From positions 20,120 through 84,119 of the forward strand of contig NZ_JFZB01000020.1 in NCBI RefSeq assembly GCF_000740785.1: a DNA stretch of 64,000 bases. Direction: 5' to 3'. Origin of the DNA: Paenirhodobacter enshiensis. Lineage in GTDB: Bacteria > Pseudomonadota > Alphaproteobacteria > Rhodobacterales > Rhodobacteraceae. Within the stretch, counting starts at the first letter, position 1. Every line of letters begins with the position of its first letter. Positions 19,997 to 29,381 of this stretch are shown piece after piece. The notes under the pieces are model-generated. The model did no database searches. It worked only from the letters and a program-made list of their open reading frames with translations, and had not been told where the DNA came from. A program made the position numbers and the translations under genes.

Positions 19997-20788
19997 TCAG
20001 GCCTGATCCAGATAGCCCTCGATCTTGCGCGCCGCGGCATGGAGCGGCGCCAGATACTTGCGGCGTGCCTCGCTCAGCGTCAGGGCCGAGCGCAGCGTCA
20101 CCACATTGATGCAGCCCGCGACCCGGCCGGCATGGAACACCGGCACCGCCAGCGCGAGGATCTTGCGCTCGTTCGCCCATTCGCCGTTGTTGAAGGCATG
20201 GCCCGCCTCGCGGGTCTGATCGAGCAGCGTCTCGAACGCCGCGCGGCCCTCGCCCTGCACCATCGGCTCGCCCCCGGCCTGCAGCCGGTCGAGAAGCTCC
20301 GCCCGCTCCGCCTCGGGGCAGAAGGCCAGATAGGCCCGTCCCATCGCGGTCTGGCTCAGCACCAGCCGCCGGCGCACCGTGACCTTGTGAAACGACAGCG
20401 GGCTGTAACGATGCGTCGTCTCGCGCACCCGCATCGCGATACCGTCGAGCGTGGCGAAATCCGACGGCCAGACCACCTTGTGCATCAGCTCGCCCAGCAC
20501 CGGCGCGGCATATTGCGAGATCCATTCCTCTTCGAGGAACCCCTCGCTCAGCGCCTTCACCTCATGGGTCAGCCGGTAACTGTCATCCGAGGTCGAACGC
20601 CGCAAGACCCCCTCGTTTTGCAATGTTTCCAACAGCCTGCGCACCGTGGTGCGGTGAATGCCGGTGGCGAGGCTCAGCTCTCGCACACTCGCCCATCCGC
20701 CTTCCGCCTGGTTCAGCGCGCGCAGCACCGCCAGCCCGCGGCTGAGGCCCTGCACCGTCTTGTAAGGCGACTCTCCCTCGTCCGACAT
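19997..20788 (-). CDS. mhpR: IclR-family regulator, MhpR-like
   Basis: 263 residues. The N-terminal YKTVQGLSRGLAVLRALN and the helix-turn-helix TGIHRTTVRRLLETLQNEGVLRRSTSDDS closely resemble E. coli MhpR, as does RVRETTHRYSPLSFH in the effector domain and the C-terminal half (FCPEAERAELL, GCINVV). MhpR activates phenylpropionate-catabolic genes in response to the hydroxyphenylpropionate inducer. The start at 20788 was chosen because AGAGGA lies seven bases upstream. An in-frame ATG at 20824 would overlap the GTGCAC palindrome and has no good ribosome site. The palindrome is 22 bases upstream, implying autoregulation. Confidence 0.88.
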   Translation of the reverse strand: MSDEGESPYKTVQGLSRGLAVLRALNQAEGGWASVRELSLATGIHRTTVRRLLETLQNEGVLRRSTSDDSYRLTHEVKALSEGFLEEEWISQYAAPVLGELMHKVVWPSDFATLDGIAMRVRETTHRYSPLSFHKVTVRRRLVLSQTAMGRAYLAFCPEAERAELLDRLQAGGEPMVQGEGRAAFETLLDQTREAGHAFNNGEWANERKILALAVPVFHAGRVAGCINVVTLRSALTLSEARRKYLAPLHAAARKIEGYLDQA

Positions 20789-20809
20789 GGGCCCGTCCTC
20801 TGTCATTTC

Positions 20810-20824
20810 GTGCACTATGTGCAC
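20810..20824. promoter_or_regulatory. Candidate MhpR operator, site 3
   Basis: GTGCACTATGTGCAC keeps both GTGCAC half-sites of sites 1 and 2 at the same spacing, with a different 3-base centre. It lies between mhpR and the divergent mhpA transcription unit, so it can control both. Confidence 0.7.
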
Positions 20825-20933
20825 AAAGCTGACATGCCGATTGTCTGTTTGGCAAGACCGTTGCTAGCTGGTTGCAGCGTGACGCGGCGGGACGGAGGCC
20901 GCTTCGCGCCCCACCATCGAGGAGGAGACCCCC

Positions 20934-20996
20934 ATGACGAACGGTCATATCGCAGCGGCATGTCCCGCGCCCCGGCGCCCCGGCGGCTCCGCCTGA
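20934..20996 (+). CDS. Possible 20-codon leader peptide upstream of mhpA
   Basis: ATG at 20934 follows GGAGGAGA at a seven-base distance, a stronger ribosome site than that of mhpA itself. The frame encodes MTNGHIAAACPAPRRPGGSA and then TGA at 20994-20996. It lies in the mhpR-mhpA spacer, 110 bases after operator site 3 and 144 bases before mhpA. It may be a true leader peptide rich in Pro and Arg, or the remnant 5' end of a lost gene. The rest of the spacer to 21139 shows no gene. Confidence 0.35.
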   Translation: MTNGHIAAACPAPRRPGGSA

Positions 20997-21139
20997 GCGC
21001 CGCCGCCCCTTCCCGTTCCATCCCTGCCTGACGCCGGCATCCGGCGGCCCGGTTCGCCCCACAGTGCGCGGCGAACGACGGTCCTGTCGTGCCTCACGCC
21101 CGGCTTGTCCAGATTTTCAGAAAATTCAGGATTCCAGCC

Positions 21140-22888
21140 ATGTCGTCCGCGAACCTGCCCCATTCCACGCCCCCGAACGCTTCTCAGACTGCCGCCCTGC
21201 CGGTCCATCGCACCCAGGTGCTGATCGTCGGCGCCGGCCCCGTGGGGCTGACGCTTGCCAATACGCTTGGCGGCCAGGGCGTGCGCACCCTGCTGATCGA
21301 GGCGCTGCCGAAACTGATCGACTACCCCCGCGCCATCGGCATCGACGACGAGGCGCTGCGCACCATGCAGGGCATCGGCCTTGCCGACCGGATCGTGCCG
21401 CATACCACGCCGATGCACTGGATGCGGTTCCTGACCGCCTCGGGGCGGTGCTGGGCCTCGATCGAGCCGCGCACCGATGAATTCGGCTGGCCGCGGCGCA
21501 ATGCCTTCATCCAGCCGCAGGCCGACCGCATCCTGTTCGAGGGGCTGTCGCGCTTCCCGCAGGTGGAGGCGCGGTTCTCCACCCGCTTCGTCGCGCTGGA
21601 ACAGGATGCCTCGGCGGTGCGCGCCACCCTTGAGGGCCCCGAGGGGCGCTATGTCGTCGAAGCCGATTACATGGTCGGCGCCGATGGCGGCAGCAGCCCG
21701 GTGCGCGGCGCCCTCGGGCTGAGCTTCGACGGCGAGACCGCGCCGAACCAGTGGATCGTGATCGACGTCGAGAATGACCCGATCGGCACGCCGAACATCT
21801 ATCTCGGCTCGGACAACCGGCGCGCCTATGTCTCGGCCGCGCTGCCGCACGGGGTGCGCCGGTTCGAATTCATGGTGCTGAAGGGCGAGGACGAAAGCCA
21901 TTTCAGCCGCCCCGAGGTGATGCGCGAGATGCTGGGCCGGGTGCTCGACCGGCCGGAAGAGGCGAAGATCATCCGCCAGCGCATCTACAACCACAACGCC
22001 CGCCTCGCGAGCCGGTTCCGCGTCGGGCGGGTGCTGCTGGCGGGCGACGCGGCCCATATCATGCCGGTGTGGCAGGGCCAGGGCTACAACAGCGGCATCC
22101 GCGACGCGGCGAACCTCGGATGGAAGCTCGCGATGGTGGTGAAGGGCGCGCTCGGCGAGGCGCTTCTCGATACCTATCAGGCCGAGCGGCGCGACCACGC
22201 CAAGGCGATGATCGACCTGTCGGTGCTGGTGGGCAAGGTGTTCAACCCGCCCTGGCCGGTGCTGAACACGCTGCGCGACGGGCTGACGCGGGTGCTGAAC
22301 CTGGTGCCGTCGGTCAAGCGCTACCTGCTCGAGATGCGGTTCAAGCCGATGCCGCGGTTCCGCGCCGGCGCCATCGTGCCCGCCCCCGGCCACCCCGAGA
22401 CCAGCCCCGTCGGCAAGCTGTTCATCCAGCCGAAGGTCTGCACCATCGCGGGCGAGGTGAAGCGGCTCGACGATGTCATCGGGCCGAATTTCGCGATCCT
22501 CGCCTGGGGGGCGAACCCGGTGCAATACATGAAGCCCGCGCAGCTGGCGATGTGGCGCGCGCTTGGCGCGGTGTTCGTCTGCGTCAAGCCCGAGGTGCAG
22601 CTCGGCGCCGCGCCGGACCCGGAACTCGGCTTCCGCACCGACCCGATGGAGGGGGTGGTGCAGCTCGGCGATGTGCAGGGCCGGCTGAAGGACTGGTTCG
22701 GCGCGCAGCCCGACTCGGTGGTGTTCCTGCGCCCCGACCGGGTGGTCGGCGCGACCTCGACGCCGCTTGCGGTGAGCGAAACCTCGCAAGCCCTCGCCCG
22801 GGCGCTTGGCTGGCCGCGGGCCGAGGCGGGCAGCGTGCCGCTTGCCACGCCCGCCACCGCCGCCGCCGGCCTCGTGGCCGCGGAATGA
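21140..22888 (+). CDS. mhpA: FAD-dependent 3-(3-hydroxyphenyl)propionate hydroxylase
   Basis: 582 residues of the class A aromatic flavoprotein monooxygenase family. FAD site [15 protein letters not shown] (~27-41), the central [17 protein letters not shown] (DG motif) and [20 protein letters not shown] (GD motif) are all in order; the C-terminal thioredoxin-like domain follows. It hydroxylates the ring using NAD(P)H and oxygen to give the catechol cleaved by the dioxygenase. Initiation at 21140 has only a weak CAGGA nearby, so translation may depend on the short upstream frame or another cue. An in-frame ATG at 21089 would add 17 residues. Confidence 0.9.
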   Translation: MSSANLPHSTPPNASQTAALPVHRTQVLIVGAGPVGLTLANTLGGQGVRTLLIEALPKLIDYPRAIGIDDEALRTMQGIGLADRIVPHTTPMHWMRFLTASGRCWASIEPRTDEFGWPRRNAFIQPQADRILFEGLSRFPQVEARFSTRFVALEQDASAVRATLEGPEGRYVVEADYMVGADGGSSPVRGALGLSFDGETAPNQWIVIDVENDPIGTPNIYLGSDNRRAYVSAALPHGVRRFEFMVLKGEDESHFSRPEVMREMLGRVLDRPEEAKIIRQRIYNHNARLASRFRVGRVLLAGDAAHIMPVWQGQGYNSGIRDAANLGWKLAMVVKGALGEALLDTYQAERRDHAKAMIDLSVLVGKVFNPPWPVLNTLRDGLTRVLNLVPSVKRYLLEMRFKPMPRFRAGAIVPAPGHPETSPVGKLFIQPKVCTIAGEVKRLDDVIGPNFAILAWGANPVQYMKPAQLAMWRALGAVFVCVKPEVQLGAAPDPELGFRTDPMEGVVQLGDVQGRLKDWFGAQPDSVVFLRPDRVVGATSTPLAVSETSQALARALGWPRAEAGSVPLATPATAAAGLVAAE

Positions 22889-22920
22889 CCCCTGACCTCT
22901 TGCCCGACCGGAGACCCCAG

Positions 22921-23712
22921 ATGACCGACGCCACCCTTGTCGCCACCCTTGCCGCCGAACTGCGCACCGCCGAGGAAAGCGGCATCGCCGTCGCGCCGCT
23001 GCGCCCGCGGATGCCCGATGACGGCGGCGCCACCGCCTATGCCGTGCAGCAGGCGAACATCGACCATCAGATCGCCCTGGGCCGGCGGGTGATCGGGCGC
23101 AAGATCGGGCTGACCGCGAAGGCGGTGCAGGCGCAGCTCGGCGTCGATCAGCCGGATTTCGGCGCGATCTTCGCCGATACCCTCTATGGCGACGACGAGG
23201 AAATTCCCTTCGCCCGGCTGATGCAGCCCAAGGCCGAGGCCGAGGTGGCGCTGGTGCTGAAGACCGCCCTGCCCCGCCCCGATACCACGCTGATCGAGCT
23301 GATCCGCGCCGTCGATTTCGCCCTGCCGGCGATCGAGGTGGTGGGCTCGCGCATCGCGAACTGGGACATCCGGTTCAACGATACGGTGGCCGACAATGCC
23401 TCGTCGAGCATGGTGGTGCTGGGTGGGGTGCCGGTGCCGCTGACCGGGCTCGATCTGAAACTGCTGCCGATGACGATGCGCTGCAACGGCACCGAGGTGT
23501 CGACGGGCACGGGCGCGGCCTGCCTCGGCCATCCGCTGAACGCGGCGCTGTGGCTTGCGCGCAAGATGGCGGCCCTCGGCACGCCGCTCGGTGCGGGGGA
23601 TCTGATCCTGACCGGCGCGCTCGGCCCGATGGCGCCCATTCGGCCCGGCGACAGGGTCGAGGCCGAGATCGCCGGGCTCGGCTCGGTCCGGGCGAGCTTC
23701 GGCCCCGCCTGA
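22921..23712 (+). CDS. mhpD: 2-keto-4-pentenoate hydratase
   Basis: 263 residues, usual for MhpD/XylJ. Family segments: [36 protein letters not shown] (metal-binding Glu residues), [29 protein letters not shown] and the C-terminal [17 protein letters not shown]. It hydrates 2-hydroxypenta-2,4-dienoate to 4-hydroxy-2-oxovalerate, the substrate of mhpE. The gene starts 32 bases after mhpA with GGAGA upstream, in one transcription unit. Confidence 0.93.
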   Translation: MTDATLVATLAAELRTAEESGIAVAPLRPRMPDDGGATAYAVQQANIDHQIALGRRVIGRKIGLTAKAVQAQLGVDQPDFGAIFADTLYGDDEEIPFARLMQPKAEAEVALVLKTALPRPDTTLIELIRAVDFALPAIEVVGSRIANWDIRFNDTVADNASSSMVVLGGVPVPLTGLDLKLLPMTMRCNGTEVSTGTGAACLGHPLNAALWLARKMAALGTPLGAGDLILTGALGPMAPIRPGDRVEAEIAGLGSVRASFGPA

Positions 23713-23812
23713 GGCTGCGGGCCCGCACGATCCGGGCCCCGAAAATTCAGGACTGGCGCGGTGGGGAGGACGCCGCGCCCGTCCGTCACCAGATCATGAA
23801 GGGGAGGTTCAC

Positions 23813-25003
23813 ATGATCCGACGTTCGTTCCTGGCGGGTTGCACCGCCATCGCTACCCTCGCCGCGATGCCGAGTGCCGGCCCCGCAGCCGCCGCTGCCG
23901 ATACCGTCAAGGTCGGCGTGCTGCTGCCGCTGTCGGGCCCGTTCAGCCAATACGGCCGGCAGATGCAGAACGGCATCGCGCTGTTTCTGAAGCAGCACGG
24001 CACCAGCGTGGCCGGCAAGACCATCGAACTGGTCGTCAAGGACGACGGCGGCATCGCCCCCGACCGGGCGCGGCGCGCGGTGCAGGACCTGATCGTGCGC
24101 GACAAGGTGGATGTGCTGGCGGGCTTCACCTTCACCGCCTCGGCGATGGCGGCGGCACCGATGGCGAAAGAGGCGCGCAAGGCGATGATCGTGATGAACG
24201 CCTCGTCCTCGGGGATCACCGCGGCCAGCCCCTACATGATCCGCGTCGGCCAGACCCTGCCGCAGATCACCGAACCCGCCGGGCGCTATGCCGCCGGGCA
24301 GGGCTTCCGCTCGATCTATACCGTCGTCGCCGATGTCACCGCCGGCCACGATGCCGAGGCGGCCTTCATCCGCGGCGTCGAGGCCGGGGGCGGCAAGGTC
24401 TCGGGCTCGCTCCGGGTGCCGGCGCAGAACCCCGATTTCGCCCCCTTCGTGCAGCGCATCAAGGACGCGAAGCCCGATGCCGTCTTCGCCTGGCTGCCCC
24501 CCGGCGAGGCCGCGATCGGCTTCATCAAGGAATTCGACCAGCGCGGCCTCGCCGCGCAGGGGATCACCATGCTCGGCACCGGCGATCTGACCGACGAGCT
24601 GACGATCATGCAGACCGGGGACGCGGGCCTCGGGGTGGTGACGACGGGGCATTACTCGATGGCACATCCCTCGGCGATGAACACCGAATTCGTCGCCAGC
24701 TACCTCGCCGACTACCCGCAGGACAAATGGCCGAATTTCCTGTCGGTCTCGGCTTATGACGGGATGGCGGCGCTGTATCTCGGGCTCGAGAAGACGGGGG
24801 GCGATGCCTCCGGCCCGGCGCTGGCGGGCGCGCTCGCGGGCGCGAGCTTCGAAAGCCCGCGCGGCCCGATCCGGATCGACGCCGCGACCCGCGACATCGT
24901 TCAGACCGTCTATGTCCGCAAGGTCGAGCGCGTGGGCGAGCGGCTGATGAACGTCGAGATCCACGAATTCCCCGAAAGCCGCGATACCGCGGCCGCGCAT
25001 TAG
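23813..25003 (+). CDS. Liv-type ABC transporter substrate-binding protein
   Basis: 396 residues. A signal peptide starts MIRRSFLAGCTAIATLAA with twin Arg followed by S-F-L, which could be Tat or Sec; cleavage likely near AAAA at ~28. The mature part begins VKVGVLLPLSGPFSQYGRQMQNG, typical of Peripla_BP_6 branched-chain amino acid binding proteins, and has WLPPGEAAIGFIKEFDQRGL later. GGGGAGG precedes the ATG. Encoded inside the mhp cluster, it most likely binds an aromatic carboxylate such as hydroxyphenylpropionate (inference from context; E. coli uses the MFS protein MhpT here). Confidence 0.88.
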   Translation: MIRRSFLAGCTAIATLAAMPSAGPAAAAADTVKVGVLLPLSGPFSQYGRQMQNGIALFLKQHGTSVAGKTIELVVKDDGGIAPDRARRAVQDLIVRDKVDVLAGFTFTASAMAAAPMAKEARKAMIVMNASSSGITAASPYMIRVGQTLPQITEPAGRYAAGQGFRSIYTVVADVTAGHDAEAAFIRGVEAGGGKVSGSLRVPAQNPDFAPFVQRIKDAKPDAVFAWLPPGEAAIGFIKEFDQRGLAAQGITMLGTGDLTDELTIMQTGDAGLGVVTTGHYSMAHPSAMNTEFVASYLADYPQDKWPNFLSVSAYDGMAALYLGLEKTGGDASGPALAGALAGASFESPRGPIRIDAATRDIVQTVYVRKVERVGERLMNVEIHEFPESRDTAAAH

Positions 25004-25012
25004 GAGGGCCGG

Positions 25013-25921
25013 ATGAACGCTCTTCCCGGCCTTCTCTTCGACGGGCTCGCCTATGGCAGCTTGTTGTTCCTCGTCAGCATCGGGCTGTCGATCACCATGG
25101 GGCTGATGAATTTCATCAACCTCGCGCATGGTGCCTTCGCGATGATCGGCGGCTATGCGAGCGTGTGGTTCTCGCACCGGTTCGGGATGCCGTTCCTCGC
25201 GACGCTGCCCTTGGCCTTCGCGGTGGCGGGCCTTGCCGGGCTGATCGCCGAGCGGGTGCTGTTTCGCCATCTCTACCGCGCCTCGCATCTCGATCAGGTG
25301 CTGTTCACGGTGGGGTTCGTGTTCTCCTCGATCGCGGCGGCGACCTATCTGTTCGGCTCGGCGCAGCAGAGCGTGAGCCTGCCCGCCGCGCTTCAGGGGC
25401 AGGTTCAGGTGATGGGGGTCGACCTCGGCCGCTACCGGCTGTTCCTGATCGGCGCCGTGGTGGTGCTGAGCGCGGGCCTCGGGCTGCTGATGACGCGCAC
25501 CCGCTTCGGCGCCCAGGTGCGCGCCGCCGTCGACAACCGCGACGCGGCCGAGGGCCTCGGGCTGAACGTCGGGCTGGTGTTCAGCCTGTGCTTCGGCCTC
25601 GGCACCGGGATGGCGGGGCTTGGCGGCGCGCTCGGGGTCGAGGTGCTTGGCCTCGATCCGGGTTTCGCGCTGAAATACATGGTCTATTTCCTGCTCGTGG
25701 TGGTGGTCGGCGGGGCCGGCACGCTGTCGGGGCCGCTCGTCGCGTCGATGCTTCTCGGGGTGTGCGACGTGGCGGGGAAATATTACCTGCCGCAGGCCGG
25801 CGCCTTCATCATCTACGTGCTGATGATCGTGCTGTTGCTGGCCTTCCCGAAGGGGCTGGGCCTCGGCCGGCCGAGCCTGTCCCGTCTGCCCCTTTCCATC
25901 CTCGTCAGGAGGCGCGCATGA
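25013..25921 (+). CDS. Liv-type ABC transporter permease (LivH family)
   Basis: 302 residues, highly hydrophobic, with about eight membrane segments. LivH marks: DGLAYGSLLFLVSIGLS, GLMNFINLAHGAFAMIGGY and VDNRDAAEGLGLNVG (the cytoplasmic loop touching the ATPase). A full AGGAGGGCC precedes the ATG, nine bases after the binding-protein stop. Its TGA overlaps the start of the next permease as ATGA. Forms the membrane channel with the LivM-type partner. Confidence 0.9.
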   Translation: MNALPGLLFDGLAYGSLLFLVSIGLSITMGLMNFINLAHGAFAMIGGYASVWFSHRFGMPFLATLPLAFAVAGLAGLIAERVLFRHLYRASHLDQVLFTVGFVFSSIAAATYLFGSAQQSVSLPAALQGQVQVMGVDLGRYRLFLIGAVVVLSAGLGLLMTRTRFGAQVRAAVDNRDAAEGLGLNVGLVFSLCFGLGTGMAGLGGALGVEVLGLDPGFALKYMVYFLLVVVVGGAGTLSGPLVASMLLGVCDVAGKYYLPQAGAFIIYVLMIVLLLAFPKGLGLGRPSLSRLPLSILVRRRA

Positions 25922-26943
25922 CCGACGCGACTGTCGTGACCCCCCGCGCCGCGGCGCCGGAGCCCGCCGCCATCGCCCGGCTGGCGAGCCCCCGCCCCCG
26001 CGCGTTCGAGCTGTTCGTCTGGCTGTTGCCGGCCGCGGCCTATTTCCTGTTCCCCGATCACCTCGCGCTCGGGGTGACTATCATGACCTACGCGGTCGCG
26101 GTGCTCGGCCTCGATCTGGTGCTGGGCTATGCGGGGATCGTCTCGCTCGGCCATGCGGCGTTCTTCGGCATCGGCGCCTATACCGCGGGGCTGCTGGCGG
26201 TGCATGGCTGGCGCGAACCGCTGAGCGGGCTTCTCGCCGCCGGGGCGGTGGCGCTCGTCGCGGGCTTCGTGTCGAGTTTCCTCGTCGTGCGCGGCAAGGA
26301 TCTGACGCGGCTGATGGTAACCCTCGGCATCGGGCTGGTGGTCTATGAGATCGCCAATCAGGCGAGCGCCGTCACCGGCGGCGTCGACGGGCTGTCGGGG
26401 ATCGGGATGGACCCGATCCTCGGGCTGTTCGCCTTCGATTTCTACGGCCGGACGGCGTGGTGGTATGCCTATGCGGTCTGCCTCGCGGTCTTCGTCTATC
26501 TGCGCTTCGTGGTGTCCTCGCCCTACGGGCTGTCGCTCGCCGCGATCCGCGAGGGCAGCGCGCGGATGCCCGCGCTCGGCGCTTCGGTCGACGGGCGGCT
26601 GCGCATCGCCTTCACCTTCTCGGCGGGCATCGCCGGGATCGCGGGCGGGCTGCTGGCGCAGACCACGCAATTCGTCGGCGTCGATGCGCTGTCGGTCACG
26701 CGGGCGGCGGATTTCCTGGTGATGCTGGTGCTCGGCGGGTCGGGGCGGCTGTATGGCGCGCTGATCGGCACGGCGCTGTTCATGATCGCCAGGGAATATC
26801 TCGCCGATCTGAACCCGGTTTACTGGGAGTTCTGGATGGGCGCGATGCTGATGGCGGCGGTGCTGTTCGCGCGCGGCGGCATCGTGGGCGCGCTGTTCCG
26901 CCTGCCCGCGCTGCGCGGCCGGTTCGGGAGGGGATCGCGATGA
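25918..26943 (+). CDS. Liv-type ABC transporter permease (LivM family)
   Basis: 341 residues. About ten hydrophobic segments; family marks AVLGLDLVLGYAGIVSLGHAAFFGIGAY (about residues 61-88), GGVDGLSGIG and SLAAIREGSARMPALGASVDGRLRIAFTFSAGIAGIAGGL. Start overlaps the LivH stop (ATGA at 25918-25921) and its own stop overlaps the next ATG. It has a proline/alanine-rich N-terminal tail before the first helix. Confidence 0.9.
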   Translation: MTDATVVTPRAAAPEPAAIARLASPRPRAFELFVWLLPAAAYFLFPDHLALGVTIMTYAVAVLGLDLVLGYAGIVSLGHAAFFGIGAYTAGLLAVHGWREPLSGLLAAGAVALVAGFVSSFLVVRGKDLTRLMVTLGIGLVVYEIANQASAVTGGVDGLSGIGMDPILGLFAFDFYGRTAWWYAYAVCLAVFVYLRFVVSSPYGLSLAAIREGSARMPALGASVDGRLRIAFTFSAGIAGIAGGLLAQTTQFVGVDALSVTRAADFLVMLVLGGSGRLYGALIGTALFMIAREYLADLNPVYWEFWMGAMLMAAVLFARGGIVGALFRLPALRGRFGRGSR

Positions 26944-27722
26944 AGGACACCTCTATCCTGTCTCCCGAAGCGGGCATCGCGCTCGAAACCCGCGGGCTCG
27001 GGCGTCGCTGGGGCAGCTTCGCGGCCAACAGCGACATCGACTTCCGCCTGCCGGTGGGCGCGCGTCACGCGCTGATCGGGCCGAACGGCGCGGGCAAGAC
27101 CACCTTCATCAACATGCTGACCGGGGTTCTGACGCCAAGCGCGGGCTCGGTCTGGCTGAACGGCGAGGAAATCACCCACCTGCCGCAGGAGGCGCGCGTC
27201 GCGCGCGGCATCGCCCGCACCTTCCAGATCAACACCCTGTTTCCGGGGCTGACGGTGCTGGAAAGCGTGCTGCTCGCCATCCTCGAACGCCGGCGCGAGA
27301 CGCTGAACTGGTATCGGCCGCTGAAGACCTACCGCGCCGAGATCCCCGAGGCGATGGATCTGATCCGCGATCTCGGCCTCGGGGCGCAGGCGGGCGAGGC
27401 GGTGCGCACCCTCGCCTATGGCAAGCAACGGCTGGTGGAGATCGCGCTCGCGCTGGCCACGAAACCGCGGATCCTGCTGCTCGACGAACCGGCCGCCGGC
27501 ATCCCCGCCGGCGAAAGCACCGAGATCTTCTCGGTCATCGCGGCGCTCCCCTCCGACGTGTCGATCCTGTTCATCGAACACGACATGGAGCTGGTGCGCC
27601 GGTTCGCGGACCGGATCACGGTTCTGGTCGCCGGGCGCGTGCTGACCGAAGGCGCGCCCGATCGGGTGATGTCCGACCCGCGCGTGCGCGAGGTCTATCT
27701 GGGGGAGGGCGAGGATGCCTGA
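26940..27722 (+). CDS. Liv-type ABC transporter ATP-binding protein (LivG family)
   Basis: 260 residues. Walker A GPNGAGKTT (~42-50), Q-loop in GIARTFQINTLFPGLTVLES, Walker B ILLLDEPAAGIPAGE and switch His in LFIEHDME. The usual LSGGQ signature is degenerate here: the matching place reads LAYGKQRLVEIALAL, a variation commonly seen in LivG proteins. Overlaps the LivM stop by four bases and the next ATPase by eight. Confidence 0.9.
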   Translation: MKDTSILSPEAGIALETRGLGRRWGSFAANSDIDFRLPVGARHALIGPNGAGKTTFINMLTGVLTPSAGSVWLNGEEITHLPQEARVARGIARTFQINTLFPGLTVLESVLLAILERRRETLNWYRPLKTYRAEIPEAMDLIRDLGLGAQAGEAVRTLAYGKQRLVEIALALATKPRILLLDEPAAGIPAGESTEIFSVIAALPSDVSILFIEHDMELVRRFADRITVLVAGRVLTEGAPDRVMSDPRVREVYLGEGEDA

Positions 27723-28419
27723 TCTTCTGTCCGTCGAAGGGCTGTGCGCGGGCTATGGCGAGGCACGCGTGCTGAACGATATCGGCTTCGCGCTGCGCCC
27801 GGGCGAAAGCCTGGCGCTTCTCGGCCGCAACGGGGTGGGCAAGTCGACGCTGATCCGCTCGCTCATCGGGCTGACGCGGCGCCAGGGCGGGCGGCTGCGC
27901 TTCGCGGGCGCCGACATCACCGCCGCGCCGCCGTTTCGCCGCGCCCGCGCCGGCATCGGCTGGGTGCCGCAGGAGCGCGCGATGTTCCCCTCGCTGAGCG
28001 TGGAGGAACATCTGACCACCGTGGCGCGCAGGGGGCCGTTCGACCTTGCGCGCGTCTACGACATCTTCCCCCGCCTCGCCGAGCGGCGCGCCAACATGGG
28101 CAACCAGCTTTCGGGGGGCGAGCAGCAGATGGTCGCCATCGCCCGCGCGCTGATGACCAATCCGCGGCTTCTGCTGCTCGACGAGCCGATGGAGGGGCTG
28201 GCCCCGATCATCGTGCACGATCTGGCCGCGGTGATCCGGCGGCTGATCGCCGAGAGCGGGCTTTCGGTGATCGTGGTCGAGCAGCACGCCCGCCTCGCGC
28301 TGTCGATGACGGCGCGGGCGATGGTGCTCGACCGCGGACGGATCGTTCACGACGGCCCCAGCACGGAACTGCTGGAGGACAACGACAAACTCGGCCGCCT
28401 GGTTGCGGTGGCCGCCTGA
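27715..28419 (+). CDS. Liv-type ABC transporter ATP-binding protein (LivF family)
   Basis: 234 residues, normal for LivF. Walker [10 protein letters not shown], signature [15 protein letters not shown], Walker [14 protein letters not shown] and H-loop [12 protein letters not shown]. It forms the ATPase heterodimer with the LivG protein. The C-terminus VAVAA is 17 bases from the next gene, mhpF, so importer and catabolic enzymes share one message. Confidence 0.91.
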   Translation: MPDLLSVEGLCAGYGEARVLNDIGFALRPGESLALLGRNGVGKSTLIRSLIGLTRRQGGRLRFAGADITAAPPFRRARAGIGWVPQERAMFPSLSVEEHLTTVARRGPFDLARVYDIFPRLAERRANMGNQLSGGEQQMVAIARALMTNPRLLLLDEPMEGLAPIIVHDLAAVIRRLIAESGLSVIVVEQHARLALSMTARAMVLDRGRIVHDGPSTELLEDNDKLGRLVAVAA

Positions 28420-28436
28420 GGAAAGGACGCAAGAGC

Positions 28437-29381
28437 ATGTCAAAGGTGAAATGCGCCATCATCGGATCGGGCAATATCGGCTCGGATCTGATGATCAAGA
28501 TCATGCGCAATTCGAAAAATCTGGAAATGGGCGCGATGGTGGGGATCGACCCGGCCTCGGACGGGCTGGCGCGGGCGGCGCGGATGGGCATCGCCACCAC
28601 CGCCGAGGGCATCGAGGGGCTGACCCGGCTGCCGGTCTACAAGGAGATCCAGGTGGTGTTCGACGCCACCTCGGCGGGCGCGCACCGGCACAATGACGCG
28701 ATCCTGCGCGCCGACGGCAAGAAGGTGATCGACCTGACCCCGGCCGCGATCGGCCCGTTCACCATTCCGGCGATCAACGGCGACGCCAACATCGACGAGC
28801 CGAACGTCAACATGGTCACCTGTGGCGGTCAGGCGACGATCCCGATGGTTCATGCGGTCGCGCGGGTCTCGACGCGCACGATCTATGGCGAGATCGTCGC
28901 CTCGATCTCGTCGAAATCCGCCGGCCCCGGCACCCGCGCCAATATCGACGAATTCACCGAAACCACCTCGAAGGCGATCGAGCTTCTGGGCGGGGCGGAG
29001 CGCGGCCGGGCGATCATCATCCTCAACCCGGCCGATCCGCCGCTGATGATGCGCGACACGGTGATCGTGCTGTCGCAAGGCGCCACCCCCGAGGCGATCG
29101 AGGCCTCGGTCGCCGAGATGGCGGCGCGGGTGCAGGCCTATGTGCCGGGCTACCGGCTGAAACAGCGGGTCCAGTTCGAGCGGATCGGCGACAATGCCCC
29201 GGTGCGCGTGCCCGGCATCGGCGCGGTGAGCGGGCTGAAGACCACGATCTTCCTCGAGGTCGAGGGGGCGGCGCATTACCTGCCCGCCTATGCCGGCAAC
29301 CTCGACATCATGACATCCGCGGCCCTCGTCAGTGCCGATCACTGGGCCGCGCGAACCCTTGCACAGGAGGCCGCGGAATGA
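28437..29381 (+). CDS. mhpF: Acetaldehyde dehydrogenase (acylating)
   Basis: 314 residues. NAD-binding [14 protein letters not shown] at the N-terminus, catalytic cysteine Cys129 in [31 protein letters not shown] and [14 protein letters not shown]. It converts acetaldehyde, channelled from the aldolase, to acetyl-CoA. It overlaps mhpE as ATGA at 29378-29381, and the two products form a tight complex in known systems (MhpE-MhpF, DmpG-DmpF). Confidence 0.95.
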   Translation: MSKVKCAIIGSGNIGSDLMIKIMRNSKNLEMGAMVGIDPASDGLARAARMGIATTAEGIEGLTRLPVYKEIQVVFDATSAGAHRHNDAILRADGKKVIDLTPAAIGPFTIPAINGDANIDEPNVNMVTCGGQATIPMVHAVARVSTRTIYGEIVASISSKSAGPGTRANIDEFTETTSKAIELLGGAERGRAIIILNPADPPLMMRDTVIVLSQGATPEAIEASVAEMAARVQAYVPGYRLKQRVQFERIGDNAPVRVPGIGAVSGLKTTIFLEVEGAAHYLPAYAGNLDIMTSAALVSADHWAARTLAQEAAE

